A stretch of 64,000 nucleotides of DNA from Conoideocrella luteorostrata (taxonomy: Eukaryota; Ascomycota; Sordariomycetes; Hypocreales; Clavicipitaceae). The stretch's first letter is position 1. Every line of letters begins with the position of its first letter. The notes under the pieces were generated by a model. It did not search any database and was not told where the DNA came from. It saw nothing but the letters and a program-made list of their open reading frames with translations. The stretch spans positions 1-64,000 of the forward strand of contig JASWJB010000257.1 of the NCBI GenBank assembly GCA_032433595.1, read 5' to 3'. Below, in pieces: positions 1 through 12,024 of this stretch. The translations under genes and the position numbers were made by a program.

Positions 1-645
1 GGTGTTCCTGATGGTAGGGACGGGAGGTTTCATCAACATAGAAGAGGGTCTGGGCACAAAGTAATACTTATGCCCACACTACCGTTCACTCGCAGCGGCA
101 CAAGCCGTGTCAGCTGTCTAGCTGCCTCATCACAGCGGCAGGAGCGCTCCGTGGACGTGTAGGCAATGGCACAAAAGAAATCGATATCGGGAGCAATGGT
201 ACAGGCTAGCGAAATGAAACGTATTGATCAATCATCTTCTTGTTGATGTGCTTGTCGCCTGGTTTCGTAGACAGACAAGTGTGGTTAATTGGTGGAGGCA
301 CAGCATTCCCTCCCTGTGAAGCCGTGCCGTGTCCCGCCAACACCGTAACAGCGAACCTGCTCTCATTGGGCCTTTGCCTCGTTATTGAAGGCCTTGTCCC
401 TCCATGTTGGAGCCTTTATCGACACCTTTTATACCACTACCTCTATTGTACGGCCTCACTACAGATCGGAAAATAGCTCACCCAGGTCCGGTTTCCGACC
501 TTGTACTCCACAAGGTAGATGATTCACCCCCCAACTCATCAACTTGGCTTGGACTAATCCGCTGTCTTCCGGTCCACTGCACCCGTCGCTGTCCTCGGCG
601 ATTCAACACTTTCGCAACAAGTCGTCATCTCCCCACGAAATCGTC
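1..645. other. left-edge region without a supported gene
   Basis: I see no convincing gene here. On the minus strand a short open frame begins with ATG near position 39 and runs off the left edge, so the 5' end of a neighbouring minus-strand gene is possible but cannot be supported from 13 codons. The rest is probably the promoter and 5' leader of the B3/4-domain gene that starts at 646. Confidence 0.3.
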
Positions 646-1374
646 ATGGCTGGAACAGGTGTGACAAAGACCCTCCTGCAGGCTGCACGCATTGCTCCCG
701 AGATATTCGAGCTGCGCCCAGATTACCGCGCACTCTTGATGGTAGTCGAGAACATCCCCACAGGCGCCAGCGACAGCACCAGCGAGTCTCTCTTGCGCGA
801 CGCCGAATCCTCCATCAAGCCCCTCCTGTCCAGCCAGTCTGTGACGGAGCTTCCACATATTGCCTCCTGGCGACAGGCATACAAGGCCTTTGGCGCGAAG
901 CCGCAGAAACACCGCAACAGCCTCGAGGCGCTGACCCGCCGCGTCCCCGGCGGCTTGCCTCGTATAAATCGCCTGACCGATGTCTACAACGCCATCTCCG
1001 TCAAGCATCAAATTCCTCTGGGCGGCGAGGATCTTGACAAGTACAATGGGACGCCTTTCCTGGGCCTCGCCAAAGGAGACGAGGCGTTTCAGACCTTTTC
1101 CGGCGGCGAGCCTCAAGTCGAGTGCGCAGAGCCAGGCGAGCCCATCTGGTGTGACGACACCGGCATCACCTGTCGCCGCTGGAACTGGCGACAGGGTCCG
1201 AGGACGGCCCTGACGGACGAGACGGTGCGGGTGCTGTTTGTTCTGGATGCCTTGGAGCCGTTGTCGGACGATGCACTAACTCGGGCCGCGGAGGAGCTCG
1301 CCTCCACGTTGCAGGGTTTGTCGCCTGAAGTGCGCGTCACGCAGAGATTGATTAGTAAATCGTCCGAAGCTTAA
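646..1374 (+). CDS. B3/4 (tRNA-editing-like) domain protein
   Basis: Intronless frame of 242 residues. The central part (LPHIASWRQAYKAFG, then RRVPGGLPRINRLTDVYNAIS and a glycine-rich stretch ending near WCDDTGITCRRWNWRQ) matches the layout of the B3/4 domain found in the beta subunit of phenylalanyl-tRNA synthetase, where it contributes to editing of mischarged tRNA. Stand-alone B3/4 proteins are common in bacteria and fungi and are thought to act on mischarged tRNA or related substrates; that role is family knowledge, not shown here. The open frame extends upstream to 544, but I choose the ATG at 646 because the protein from MAGTGVTK onward looks family-like and the upstream extension is low-complexity Ser/Pro sequence. 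It probably acts in the cytosol. Confidence 0.8.
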   Translation: MAGTGVTKTLLQAARIAPEIFELRPDYRALLMVVENIPTGASDSTSESLLRDAESSIKPLLSSQSVTELPHIASWRQAYKAFGAKPQKHRNSLEALTRRVPGGLPRINRLTDVYNAISVKHQIPLGGEDLDKYNGTPFLGLAKGDEAFQTFSGGEPQVECAEPGEPIWCDDTGITCRRWNWRQGPRTALTDETVRVLFVLDALEPLSDDALTRAAEELASTLQGLSPEVRVTQRLISKSSEA

Positions 1375-3097
1375 GGAAAACAGTTGTATTATAGCGTCTT
1401 CTATTAAATGTGCGGTGAATGAAAGCCGGACGAGCAAATAGTCAACTGGAAAGCATGGCATGAACACGCTCGCCCTTCACGCGACATATTGTGGACAGCA
1501 AACAAGAGAATGCAATGACCCAACGACTTTGCAACGTATTGGCGCTTTAAATAAACTCCACACAACAGCGCAGTATTCGAGCGAGGCATGTGATGACACT
1601 GCAGGAAAGGCACCGGGCATTGACAATATCACTTAAAGAACTCATGGTTCAAACAGCCTCACGCGGCAGTAAATCGTCTAACAGATATCATGATAAACAT
1701 TCTTTGAATCAATACCAGCGTAGGATGGAGGGTGAGATCTACACAAACGATCATTAACATCCGCTAAAATGACTCGTGAGGTCTCGCAGTCCTTTCACCA
1801 AGTACTCATAAAACAGCAAATAGAATAAGTACCACAATATTAGGCGCAGAACAAAGTCCCCAAGTAGTTGGAGAGTTTCAGCATAGGGAAAAACAGTGCG
1901 ATAAATTGCTTGACGTTACATGCCAATCACCAATAAAAACCTTCGTAATCCTGAGCCTCATATATGCACTTCTAGCGACCTCCAGAATTATAACACATTT
2001 ACTGGTCGAGCCATGGCAGAGCAGTTTTTGAAACACATCAGCTAGCCTTGGGACTTGAGAGACAGTGCCATAGTTGTTACTCTTGCTCTTTCGCTTCCAG
2101 TCGTTTGCCATTCCGAATTCAAGGCGAGAAAGGGAAAAAGGACGCCACTTATCAACATACATCAAGATCAAGACCGCGGCTCGCCTCCGTCAAGCTACAC
2201 CTGGCGGGTCGGCACAGTTGATTGCATTCCTTTCGTTTTACTGCTTGGCGGGTGCCGCAGTGATTAGCTGTAACCTCGCAGTTCCGGGATGACCCTCGTT
2301 GTTTCTGGATTCACGTTTCTTCTCTTACCGTTTGCAGTGGCCACTATCTAAGACAAAGAATATCAATCTCTCGATATAAGCAATATGGTGATTGCGGGTG
2401 TGTGTCTCTTCTGGTTATCGTCGTTTGAGAAGCATACTCGATTCAGCCCACGCTCATCCCCCCTCTGAATCCTGAAGTGTACCCTGCACAAAGCGGGTGT
2501 CTTTTATCCCCCGGGCAATAGGCAGAGCCTTCGGTGAGACACGGCGATTTGAAGTCATAAATTTGCTACAATATCGGATCAGCTCTCAACATACATATTC
2601 TTCGTCATGAATTCAATTGGCTTTTGATCAAGATATAAAGAATGCTGAATGTATAGACAAATTTTACAGCCTGGGAACCGCTTTGTTTTCAGTCCCTAAT
2701 CGCCTCGGTAGTCAAAAGTCACTTGATCTTTGTTCACTACAAACCCATCTATGCCAGGTTTATCGCGCATCAGGGGCAATGCAAATGGCTGTCAATCATC
2801 TTCTTACTTATGTGAAAAATGTTTCTTGCACTAACTATAAATGTAATTTAATTCCGCCCTCATTCAATTTTTCGCTAAAACATTTCACGGCAAGGTTACT
2901 GACTCGATTAATGCTCCGTCAAAGTCTTCGAGGATGGCAGCTGAATGTGCAGCTTGTCTCGACGGTCGTACTTCCCACCATCGAAGCTGACTCTATTGAT
3001 TGAACAAGTACACTCTACGTAATATACGCATTCATTCCCGTCATCGTGCTAGGGCATCAATGATCCTCGGAATATTACCAGAGCGGCCCCCGCAAGA
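1375..3097. other. intergenic, no gene seen
   Basis: AT-rich spacer between the B3/4 gene and the first solo LTR. The open frames, including a 128-codon one at 2617-3003, have no recognisable domain, no signal peptide and unremarkable composition, so I treat them as chance. Confidence 0.4.
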
Positions 3098-3305
3098 GTT
3101 TTTGTTGGAATCCCGCCAAGCACAATAGGAAGCACTGAGCTCGTCACGTGGTCACCTTTCAGCCACGATATTTATACGACGATATCGTGCCTCCCACCTT
3201 GACTTGTTTTCTTCTTCTTAGAGAGATATACAGAGACTTATGAATATATTCAATTTGAAGCCGACGATCTAGATCGTTGCACAACCCTGTGCAACCCACA
3301 GTTTT
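3098..3305 (-). mobile_element. solo LTR, family 1, copy A, with 5-bp TSD
   Basis: A 198-bp unit at 3103-3300 that reads TG...CA on the minus strand. It begins TGTGGGTTGCACAGGG and ends GGGATTCCAACA. It is flanked by the identical 5-bp direct repeat GTTTT (3098-3102 and 3301-3305). An internal TATAAATA and a CACGTG are shared with copies B and C. No internal retrotransposon sequence is present, so this is a solo LTR left by recombination between the two LTRs of an element. Confidence 0.85.
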
Positions 3306-4622
3306 ATCGTTTGGGATTTACTTGACCCTTCTATGTGATGAAATGGCGCAATTCTTTGTTGATAGACCGGACAAACGGTGAAAAATGCGGTGGCAGTACT
3401 CTGTTCAGAGGCAAGCATTGCTTGATGAGGGCTTGTGGCGCTACCAGCTCTTTATTCTAGCTGGATGCGTAAAGATGGTTGCTTACCTGCTGCGCGCCTT
3501 TATAGCGAGATTTGGCGCGTAATTCATGTGATGCCTGCCGCTGTAGGAGACTTATCATGGCACTTGACGGTTAGTACAGTCTCTTAAACTAAATTATCGG
3601 CCCTTTCGTTTATTTACCCTACATCTAAGAGAGTCCACTTAGCGTCGAAAATGCGGCGATGATCAATAGCCTACGTGCAAACTCGAAGCAATACCATTTA
3701 CTCTATGAGCGGAGATCCTGTTTTGTTGGTCGCACGACTTCTATTACTAATAGATGGATTACTTAGTTTGTAATCCAGAAGGCGCCGTTTTCTGCGAGGT
3801 GTGGTCACACGACAGCTACTTGAGCAGATCGCCGTCGCCGCTGAGGGTAAATTTGTGGTGTTTGTCTATTTGGAGGGGAAAGAGAACAACAAAGACGTCG
3901 GCTTGCAATAGTGCTGTCATGGCGTAGTGCCAATAGAACTAGTAGTATACAATCACGCCAACGCTAAGGCTGTCAATCGAACTAAATACACGATGGAGCT
4001 GATTAGCTGCGTCAGTGCTCTCGTTGGGAGTGCATTTACGGGGTGCGAACATGACTTATGTACCCCCGAAACTGAGGCGCCGCCACGGGGTCCCTAAAGA
4101 GCGATACTAACGACTTTAGCGGTTTGAAGGGCATCTTAAACGGCAATACAGCCGACAAGCCCCTGTCACGTGGCCCTGAAGAAATGCGGAAAAGGCCTGA
4201 GTAGGCCCGAGGGGACCCACCACCGTGGGATGGCTGTAGTGAAATGCAGGATGTAGAACATCGGACGCAGTCGCCGAGTAGGATGCTCATGTGCAAGCAT
4301 CGAGGAGACACTAAGGACACAAAACGCGGGGAAATATGATCTGCAGCCCACAGACAGTTCAGCTAGGTCTCGATGTGGTGCGTGTCAAGCGTGCTAACGA
4401 AAATCCAGAACCTCTCCAATCTTGGTCGCCCCCCGGGGGGGGGGGGGTTGATCGGCGGGCTCATAATTGCTTACTAAGTCCGACAGCATCCCGTTTACCA
4501 TGCCCTCAGACTCTTCAACATTCTTTAAGCTATTGAGCTATTACATGGTTCATTGGCATTGCCGTACCATCATGTAGAAGAACCGGAAGCCTCACTGTCA
4601 ACGGCTTCTTCGTCGATTCGAA
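3306..4622. other. intergenic, no gene seen
   Basis: No supported gene. A GC-richer patch at about 4036-4350 carries overlapping open frames on both strands without recognisable motifs. A C6/G14 run lies at 4432-4447. The final 100 bp is probably the promoter and leader of the rhodopsin-type gene. Confidence 0.35.
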
Positions 4623-5962
4623 ATGGCGCAGGAGGACAAGGCCAACGTAGCGGGCGTGCCCAGCTATTCGCCCAAGAAGATGCGGGACTGGGCTCTCGTT
4701 ATTGCCTCGGTTATGTCATTCCTCGCGGGTCTGTCGATAGTCTTGCGGTATTTCAGCAGGCGCATCAGGAAGCAGCCTCTGTGGTGGGACGATTACATGA
4801 TTGCCTTTTCCATGGTACGCGCCCGCGGTTGTTGGATCCGGTAGAAATCCAACCGACTCGTCTCACTGACTTGATTCTTCCTAGCTCTGGAACTGGATCG
4901 TTGTCGCCATCGCCTTGGTCATGTACGCCTATGGCGCCGGATATCACGCGGAGACCATTGGCCCCGAAGCCGTTGCCAATATATCCCACCTTCTCCTCGT
5001 CGCCGAGGTCATCTATATTTGGCACATGTGCTGGACCAAGCTGAGCGTCCTGCTCATGTACTACCGCGTCTTCCACGTCCCGGCCTTTAAGAGACTCGTC
5101 ATTGGCGTCGGCAGCTTCGTCGTCGCCTGGGCCATTGCTGGCACGTTTCTCTTCACCTTTATTTGCGTCCCGACCCAGAAGCTATGGTACCCCGATATCC
5201 CGGGGCATTGCGTGAGCGAGATGGGCGTATGGGTGGCCAACGCGAGCTCGACCATATTCTCCGACATAGCCATTCTGGTCCTGCCCATTCCCCAGATCTG
5301 GAAGCTGAATACGAAAACGTCGGAAAAGATTGGCCTTACCGTGGTCTTTGGTTTGGGGTTTTTGTAGGTGACACATGTATATTCCGTTTGCCCATCACAG
5401 CTTTTTTTTAATGGATTGTTCCAGCACCGTCTTCACATCCTCGTACCGAGTCTGGGTGCTTTTCAACTACTCCAAATCAGATGTCAGCTATACCCTCTTC
5501 CCGCTGCTTGTCTGGACCGACATCGAAATGTGCGCCGCCGTCATCTCTGCCAACCTGCCCACCTTACGACCCTTTCTCCGAACGGCCGCCAGCAAGCTGG
5601 GCATCACCCGTTCCAGCGATAGACGACATCACCCCAGCACCGACCCATCATCTTCATCCGGCGGAAAGAACACCACGGGCTCGCGCAGCACGGATCGCCG
5701 ATCCGTGCCCAGGAGGGCGGGTTCGCATCACCTCCAGCCGGCTGACAACACATTTTATAGGCTGCCGGAGCTGGAACACAGCGACATGGACATAAATGGC
5801 ATCTTAACTGAGAGGATAGAGTATATATTCGAACCGCGGTGTCGTTCGAAGGAGAGCTGGTACACGTCGACCACGCCGAACGGCGACACGGACAGGGAAA
5901 ACTCGCTGACGGCGGATGCTGTGGAGCTACAGCCCGTGTACCACATAAATAGCTGGAAATAA
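4623..5962 (+). CDS. rhodopsin-like (PTH11-type) integral membrane protein
   Basis: Three exons: 4623-4814, 4885-5363 and 5425-5962. Both introns (70 and 61 nt) restore the frame exactly, giving about 402 residues. Exon 1 has a first membrane segment (WALVIASVMSFLAGLSIVLRYFSRR) followed by the family hallmark WWDDYMIAFSM. Exons 2 and 3 add about five or six further hydrophobic segments (for example VIYIWHMCWTKLSVLLMYYRVF and the VVFGLGFFTVFTSSYRVW junction restored by splicing). A hydrophilic Ser-rich cytoplasmic tail follows. This fits the fungal 'rhodopsin domain' membrane family related to PTH11 G-protein-coupled receptors. The ligand and signalling role are unknown. The gene is convergent with the Zn2Cys6 regulator downstream. 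Confidence 0.82.
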
Positions 5963-6254
5963 TTAATGACAGATGTATATTGATAGAGGCTGGAATATAC
6001 CCGCGGAACTTTATTGTATTGCAATGCTCCACTTTACGGAACGGTGTCGTGACAGCAGGACGGAGTACGGAGAAGTAAACTCCTCATTAGGGAAAGCTGA
6101 GCTTTGCCTGAGGTTTGCGATTAAGCAAGGCAAGGGCAAGACCAGGGAGGAGCGTAGCTTCCCGCTTTGCATCTTTAATAAGCTAGCACCTGTGGTTTTT
6201 TTTTTTTTTATCTTTTCCTGTTTGTGAATTTTGCCAGGAAATGAGATGAAAGTG

Positions 6255-8129
6255 TTACAGCCTGAAAACGTCGAAATGTGGCTGCACTATCATGTCCCGC
6301 CAATCAATATCTCTACCGCTTCTGGCCGACGACTTTCTTGCTGTCCATATCGATTCAATCATTTCTTCAAGCACTACAACATTCCGAAACCCTAGTTTTC
6401 TCTGATTCTTGAACCATAACCTCATCTGATTCTGCATCGCTGGCAACCCACACTCCGCTCCAAGTACCACTACTGGCCACAACATCATATTACCCAATTC
6501 CCCCTTACCAACTCTCTCGATTGATTCTAATTCTTGAATACCAAGTTCCACGAGCGATTGGACAGTGTCAAGTCGGTCTCGTCGTATGCTGCGCTGGAAG
6601 AATACTAGACGCGCATAGTAGAAGACCTTGGCAGTGTGGTGGAGGACCAAGCCCTGAGGCTGGTTGGGTGAAAGTGACTCCTGGGGCGGCAGAGTTGGAA
6701 ATTCAAGGTACTGTTGTAGTTGGAAGGCATCTAGGTCCTTTTCAAGTTCTAGCGTCGGATTGCTCACCTCAGCACCAAGCGAGGTCATCCTGTCGTAGGC
6801 ACGCAAAAACGATCTGGATACACCGTAATATGGAAATGTGAATTCGAGACCTTCTGCGGCGATTTCATCATTCAAAAACGATTTCAGGTCATTCGGAACA
6901 GGGATCTCGCATAGAATGGCCATTGATACCATGTGTTTCTGGAACGCTGCCACAACAGCCTCGTCCAGCCCACGAGCATGCAGCTTGGCAAGGTACGCCA
7001 AGCCACCTGTGACATGAGTGCGCCATCGCTGCGTGGTTCCTGAAATGGCATCTGCTGTTATACACGCCATGATTGCCATGGCAAAAGCTTGGTCTTGATG
7101 TTTGTCAGCTTGAGCAAGGTTGTTGCGGAGATGGCTGATGGCCTGCTGCTCGTGGTGTAGTGCTAGTACACGATCATGTTCGCCCTTACGGTCTCCCAAC
7201 TCGTAAAGGTTGCTAGCTGCGGATGCGCAGAGGGCGTGAAATATTGCAACATTGGAATTGGATTCCTTAGAACTTGACATAAGGCCTTCCAGCGCCATGG
7301 GCAACATCATAATTCGACAGGGATTATGCGGTTCGTCAATGAGGACTAGTTTTCGACTTGTGAAGGTGACCCAGTGATGAATCAACCGCTTCTGGTTTGA
7401 TGGCATTGACAGCATGTCAAGATGACGAGGGACATGGGGATGTGAGCTTGTATCCGTCAACACGCTGCTGCATACTGATGACCCAAGACCGAGCAGTGTT
7501 TCCGAGGCCGGCAATGTGTCCACAGATGTTTGTTCCCCAGATGAGACGATGCCACTCAGTACATTGGAGGACGGAGTCCAATCACGATCAGCATCAGCGT
7601 CGACGGTGCGCTGTACACCTTCCGCCGGAGAAAAACCCCGAGGCGCAGGTTGCGGTTGAAGATCTTCCAGCAACGATTGTCGGTTTCCAGCCGACCCTAC
7701 GGCGAAGACGGAAAATCCTCCTTGGCTCGGCTGCCGTTGCGTAGGGTCCCATTCATCAATGCTGGACAATGTCGAATCAATTTCCGGAGAGGGGAGCCGC
7801 GGAATAGTGGACACGCCAATATTTGTCAAAGAGCGGCGCGGTGCCCTGTTGCTTTCCAGGCCGTGATCAACATCCTTCTCATCGTCGCTAAAAATGTTTG
7901 ACGCATTCAAAAGGACCCAGTTCAGACGCACTCCGTATCCCTGGCATTCGATGCCGAACCGCCAACACCTTTGGCAAACCGGCGTCTCCCTAAACACAAT
8001 TACTGCTTAGACTGAGGCGCAGACATCCGCAGACACTGAATGGACTTACTCATCGCATTTCACGCGACGTGCGCGACATGTCCAGCAGCCGGTGAAGGTT
8101 TTGGTACGCTTTTTGGCAACTGTCTTCAT
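6255..8129 (-). CDS. Zn2Cys6 fungal transcription factor
   Basis: Two exons on the minus strand: 8129-8050 and 7989-6255, with a 60-nt intron (GTAAGT...TTTAG), encoding about 604 residues. The intron interrupts the zinc cluster. Once spliced, the cysteines fall at residues 15, 18, 25, 32, 35 and 42, the exact C-x2-C-x6-C-x6-C-x2-C-x6-C pattern of Gal4-type DNA-binding domains. The rest is a Ser/Pro-rich linker (about 60-190) and a C-terminal fungal regulatory region with paired helices. The start at 8129 gives the short basic lead MKTVAKKRTK before the cluster. The gene is divergently placed about 640 bp from the ERG4-type gene, so it may regulate that gene or the membrane protein; this is only inferred from position. 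Confidence 0.85.
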
Positions 8130-8770
8130 CGGAGACTGTCGATTGTCGTTGCTCGGGCATAGCCACCACAAGCCAAATGAAACAGGACCAACCGAGCCAT
8201 GTACGGCGAGCGCAATTCGTAATGTCGCTGTGAATTCCTTCGTGCACGCTTACTGACACCCCTGTGATGCTGCTGACGGAACTGGCGGCTCGCTGAAAAT
8301 TCCCATCTCCACCAGGCCAGAGGCAGCAGCGATTGGCTCGCTGTATGTTTCCAGATCCACTAGACGCGAATTTCGACATCGTCCGCACGAAGTCTGGAAT
8401 TGTGGATAGCGCCACGCCTAACTTGCTTAGCATCTCGCTTTGCTTTTCCAAAAAAAATTAGTTATTTTAATTTTTCTTTTTTGTTCATTTTGAGCATCTA
8501 CCACGGAGGACCCTGCGGAGTTGCGAATTACACCCCGTGTGTTAAATTGCGTTGCCGCATGGTCGGGCTAGCTGGCAATGCCGGTCAAGCATGATGGTTG
8601 GGGGAGCCCACCCTACTTTGTGTTGCTTGTCCGGCAAAATATAAATTGTATGTCCGACCGGTTGCAAACAGCTGCAATCTCAAATTCTCTAAGGCCCAAT
8701 TGACCAGTTTACTGCCCAACTATCCCTTCAGCCCCGAACGACCTTCAATCATCAGTAATTTGCTATTGCT

Positions 8771-10350
8771 ATGGTTGTAAGAGCTAGAGCCACTGGCTAC
8801 CCTGCGGCCGAGAATGCAGACAAAGAGACCACGACTACTACCTATAATGATGGCGAAAGCGATGAATTCGAGTTTGGGGGCTCCTTTGGTGCCCTCGGAC
8901 TGATGATTGGATTCCCTATACTGATGTGGTACATGTGGATTGGCGCAACTTACTACAGTGGCAAGCTGCCACTACCAAAGGACCAGACATGGCTAGAATT
9001 CGGCCAACATCTCTCTCACCTCGTCTACAAGGGAGCATTCCCAAACATGAAAGCATGGACCATCTACTGGCTATTTTTCGTCTTCGAGATGCTCATGTAC
9101 TGCTACATGCCCGGCGTTCTGATGCAAGGCCGACCTCTCCCACACGAAGATGGGAAACGTCTCCCGTACTACTGCTCGGCTTACACGAGCTTCTACGCCA
9201 GCATTGCCGTGGCTGCTGCGTTGCATTTGACCAACATCTTCCCGCTGTATACGCTGGTCGACGAATTTGGATCAATATTAACCGTCGCCATCCTCTCAGG
9301 TTTTTTGAACAGCTTCATAGTCTACTGCCAAGCGATTATTCGCGGGCGCACACACAGACTCACCGGGCATCTCATCTACGACTTTTTCATGGGCGCCGAG
9401 TTGAATCCTCGAATCGGGATTCTCGACTTCAAAATGTTCTATGAAGTCCGCATTCCGTGGTACATCTTGTTCTTTCTTTCATGTTCCACAGCCGCGAAGC
9501 AGTACCATATGTACGGATACGTCTCTGCGGAAGTCATGTTCTTGGTCATGGCCCACTACCTTTATGCCAATGCTTGTTCCAAGGCCGAAGAGCTGATCAC
9601 GTCTAGCTGGTGAGTAGTTTACCTCCACACCCTCCCACGACTTCAACGTCGAAAGCTGACAAGTCGTTGAAAAGGGACATGTATTTTGAAAAGCTCGGCT
9701 TCATGCTCACCTTCTGGAACATGGCCGGCGTCCCTTTTAGCTACTGCCACTGCGCGCTCTACTTTGCCAACCACCACCCGTCTGAGTATCGCTGGAACCG
9801 ATACGCGCTCACTGCTCTCTTCGTTGTCTATCTCTTTATGTACTGGATGTGGGACACATCCAACAGCCAGAAGAACGGCTTTCGCCAAATGGAGCGCCAA
9901 GGCAAACTCACCAAGCGCAACACCTTCCCGCAATTACCATGGCAGATTGTCAAGAATCCCAAAACTCTGCAGAACGCGGCAGGGGACCGGATACTGGTGG
10001 ATGGGTGGTTCGGCATCATCAGGAAGCCAAACTATGTGCCAGATATGTTCTTTTCATTCTCGTGGGGTTTGATCACTGGATTCAAGTAAATGTCGCAATT
10101 TTGTATATGGGCCAATAAAGTAAACCCTCGCTAATGATGACTTTAGGAGCCCTTTCCCGTGGTTTTACTCGGTTTTCTTCATGGTCATGATCATTCACCG
10201 CGCAAACAGAGATATTGAGCGGTGTAGACGCAAGTACGGGGACGCGTGGCGACAGTATGAGAAGGAGGTACCTTACCTTTTTGTTCCGGTAAGAGTACTC
10301 ATATCTAGGTCATATTGGCTAAGAGTTGACATTTTTAGTACCTGATTTAG
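8771..10350 (+). CDS. erg4: delta(24(24(1)))-sterol reductase (ERG4 family)
   Basis: Four exons: 8771-9609, 9675-10085, 10147-10288 and 10339-10350, encoding 467 residues, close to yeast Erg4 (473 aa). All three introns (65, 61, 50 nt) keep the frame. The ERG4/DHCR family signatures are present: the first splice restores [14 protein letters not shown], followed by [22 protein letters not shown]; the C-terminal part reads [21 protein letters not shown]. About eight hydrophobic segments fit an endoplasmic reticulum membrane enzyme. The family reduces the C-24(28) double bond in the last step of ergosterol synthesis using NADPH. The last exon codes for only YLI plus stop, giving the family-typical VPYLFVPYLI end. 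Whether this is the housekeeping copy or a paralogue cannot be told from the window. Confidence 0.9.
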
Positions 10351-11413
10351 TTGTCCGACAACATGAGGAGTTGAAATAGAGTTTAAAGTCCGGGTATTGT
10401 CACCAAAGCGGCTTTTGAGTGGGGTGTTTAGCCATAGGAATTGGTTGGCTATACTATTAAAGGCGCCATATCTAGCCCTCCTCAGCGATATTGGGAATGT
10501 CGTTGCCCACAAAGACGAGTTTCTCACATTCCTAATGAGACATCTTCGTCAATTTAAGGCTATTCTCTTCGTATCAGGAAAACATATCACTTGAGCTGGG
10601 AAGAAACCATCGCTATTCTTAGGATATTTGAGGAACAAGTTAATCGTGATAGTTCACTTGGCCAATTTGTAGTGCTTTATCGCGGGATACATCTCCCACC
10701 AGCGTCGGATACTGTCATCCTAAACTGCACCGTATTTTCTCCTGCGTCGAGCCATGTCTGTTTTCTGGGCCGGGATCGGTTAGAGAGGATCTGATTGGAT
10801 TGTGCCCTTGCCCGGCGAGGGTTGGAGACGAGGTGGTTGTGCTTTTTGGCGACGATGTTCCGTTTCTGATCGGACGTAGACAGTCGCAGAGCTCAAGCGC
10901 AGACGAGGAGACGCAGTATAATCTGTTTGGGGAATGCTTTATGCAGAACTATGTGAGTGGCCGAGCCATTGCGGAGAGCTAAGAGGGCAGGCAGGCTACA
11001 GGTAAAGAATATCGACTTAGTGTAGCCCCCCGGCTGCATCTGACAGCTTATGGCCAAGTGCTAGTATTCACTTTATGCGTAACACATATCACCGCGTGAC
11101 ATTGGCGATGAAATGGGCTGAAGGGAAATTCAGAACCTAGGAAATGGCATATGACGATATTTTGGACGAAAGAATGGAGCAATACCTACCGTTTTCCGAC
11201 TTCAAACCCTCGGCGCGGAGCCGAGGTACATACTGCCGGATGTCCTCAGTGCATACAGGGTCGAAATATAGCCATTCCAGGGCCAATTAATATGACGTAA
11301 TGGAGCAAAAGCCATCATCTAATAACGACGACAGCTCTTAGTTGTTGCGTTGTGAGAATTCGTGAGAATTCATAAGCAGTTTGGCAGCTGTGGAAACCGG
11401 CAGAGATAGACTA
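10351..11413. other. intergenic, no gene seen
   Basis: Spacer between the sterol reductase gene and the tandem pair of solo LTRs. No open frame with recognisable content. GAGAATTC is doubled near 11352-11370. Confidence 0.35.
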
Positions 11414-11619
11414 GATACTGTGGGTTGCACAGGGTTGTGCAATGATCTAGATCATCGGCTTCAAAGGTAATATATTAATAATTGTCTGTGTCTATCTAAG
11501 AAGAGGAAAGAAGTCATAGTGAAAGGCACGATATCGCCGTATAAATATCGTGGCTTGAAGGTGGCCACGTGACGGTCCCAACAGCTTCCTATTGTGCTTG
11601 GCGGCATTCCAACAGATAC
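11414..11619 (+). mobile_element. solo LTR, family 1, copy B, with 5-bp TSD
   Basis: A 196-bp unit at 11419-11614, from TGTGGGTTGCACAGGG to GGCATTCCAACA. It is flanked by the perfect 5-bp direct repeat GATAC (11414-11418 and 11615-11619). It matches copy A in opposite orientation, with the same TATAAATA box, CACGTG and polypurine ATCTAAGAAGAGG segment. Confidence 0.85.
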
Positions 11620-11688
11620 AATAGAGTTGATAAGATTGATTGACTGATGACAAAAGATGACCTTGCTTGTTGTCTTCTCATTCCTTCT

Positions 11689-11903
11689 ACAATTGTGGGT
11701 TGCACAGGGTGTGCAACAGGTGATCTAGATCATCTGCTTCAAAATAGAATATATTCAATAAGTCAAGTCGGTTATCTAAGAGAAGAAGAATAAGTCAAGC
11801 TATAATGCCTACGATACCCGTATAAATAGGGTGGCCGAAAGGTGACCACGTGACGATATCCGTGCTCTTGTTGTGTGCTTGGCGGCGATATTCCAACAAC
11901 AAT
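11689..11903 (+). mobile_element. solo LTR, family 1, copy C, with 5-bp TSD
   Basis: A 205-bp unit at 11694-11898, TG...CA, flanked by the perfect 5-bp repeat ACAAT (11689-11693 and 11899-11903). It lies only 80 bp beyond copy B in the same orientation, but each copy has its own target duplication, so they are two separate insertions and not the ends of one element. Confidence 0.85.
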
Positions 11904-12024
11904 GCTTCCTATTATACCTGCTTTTTCACCCCGGAGGCCTCTCAACCTTGCACTGCCTCACCATCCGATAATATCCGGCACTAATTATCCTGACACGCAA
12001 TTCTTGTCTCAACACCGACAGAGC

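Noticed and set aside
4036..4351. Two overlapping minus-strand frames in a GC-rich patch
   Set aside because: No domain, signal peptide or splice support; each contradicts the other.
11419..11898. Copies B and C as the two ends of one short LTR element
   Set aside because: Each copy has its own perfect, different 5-bp target duplication and only 80 bp lie between them.
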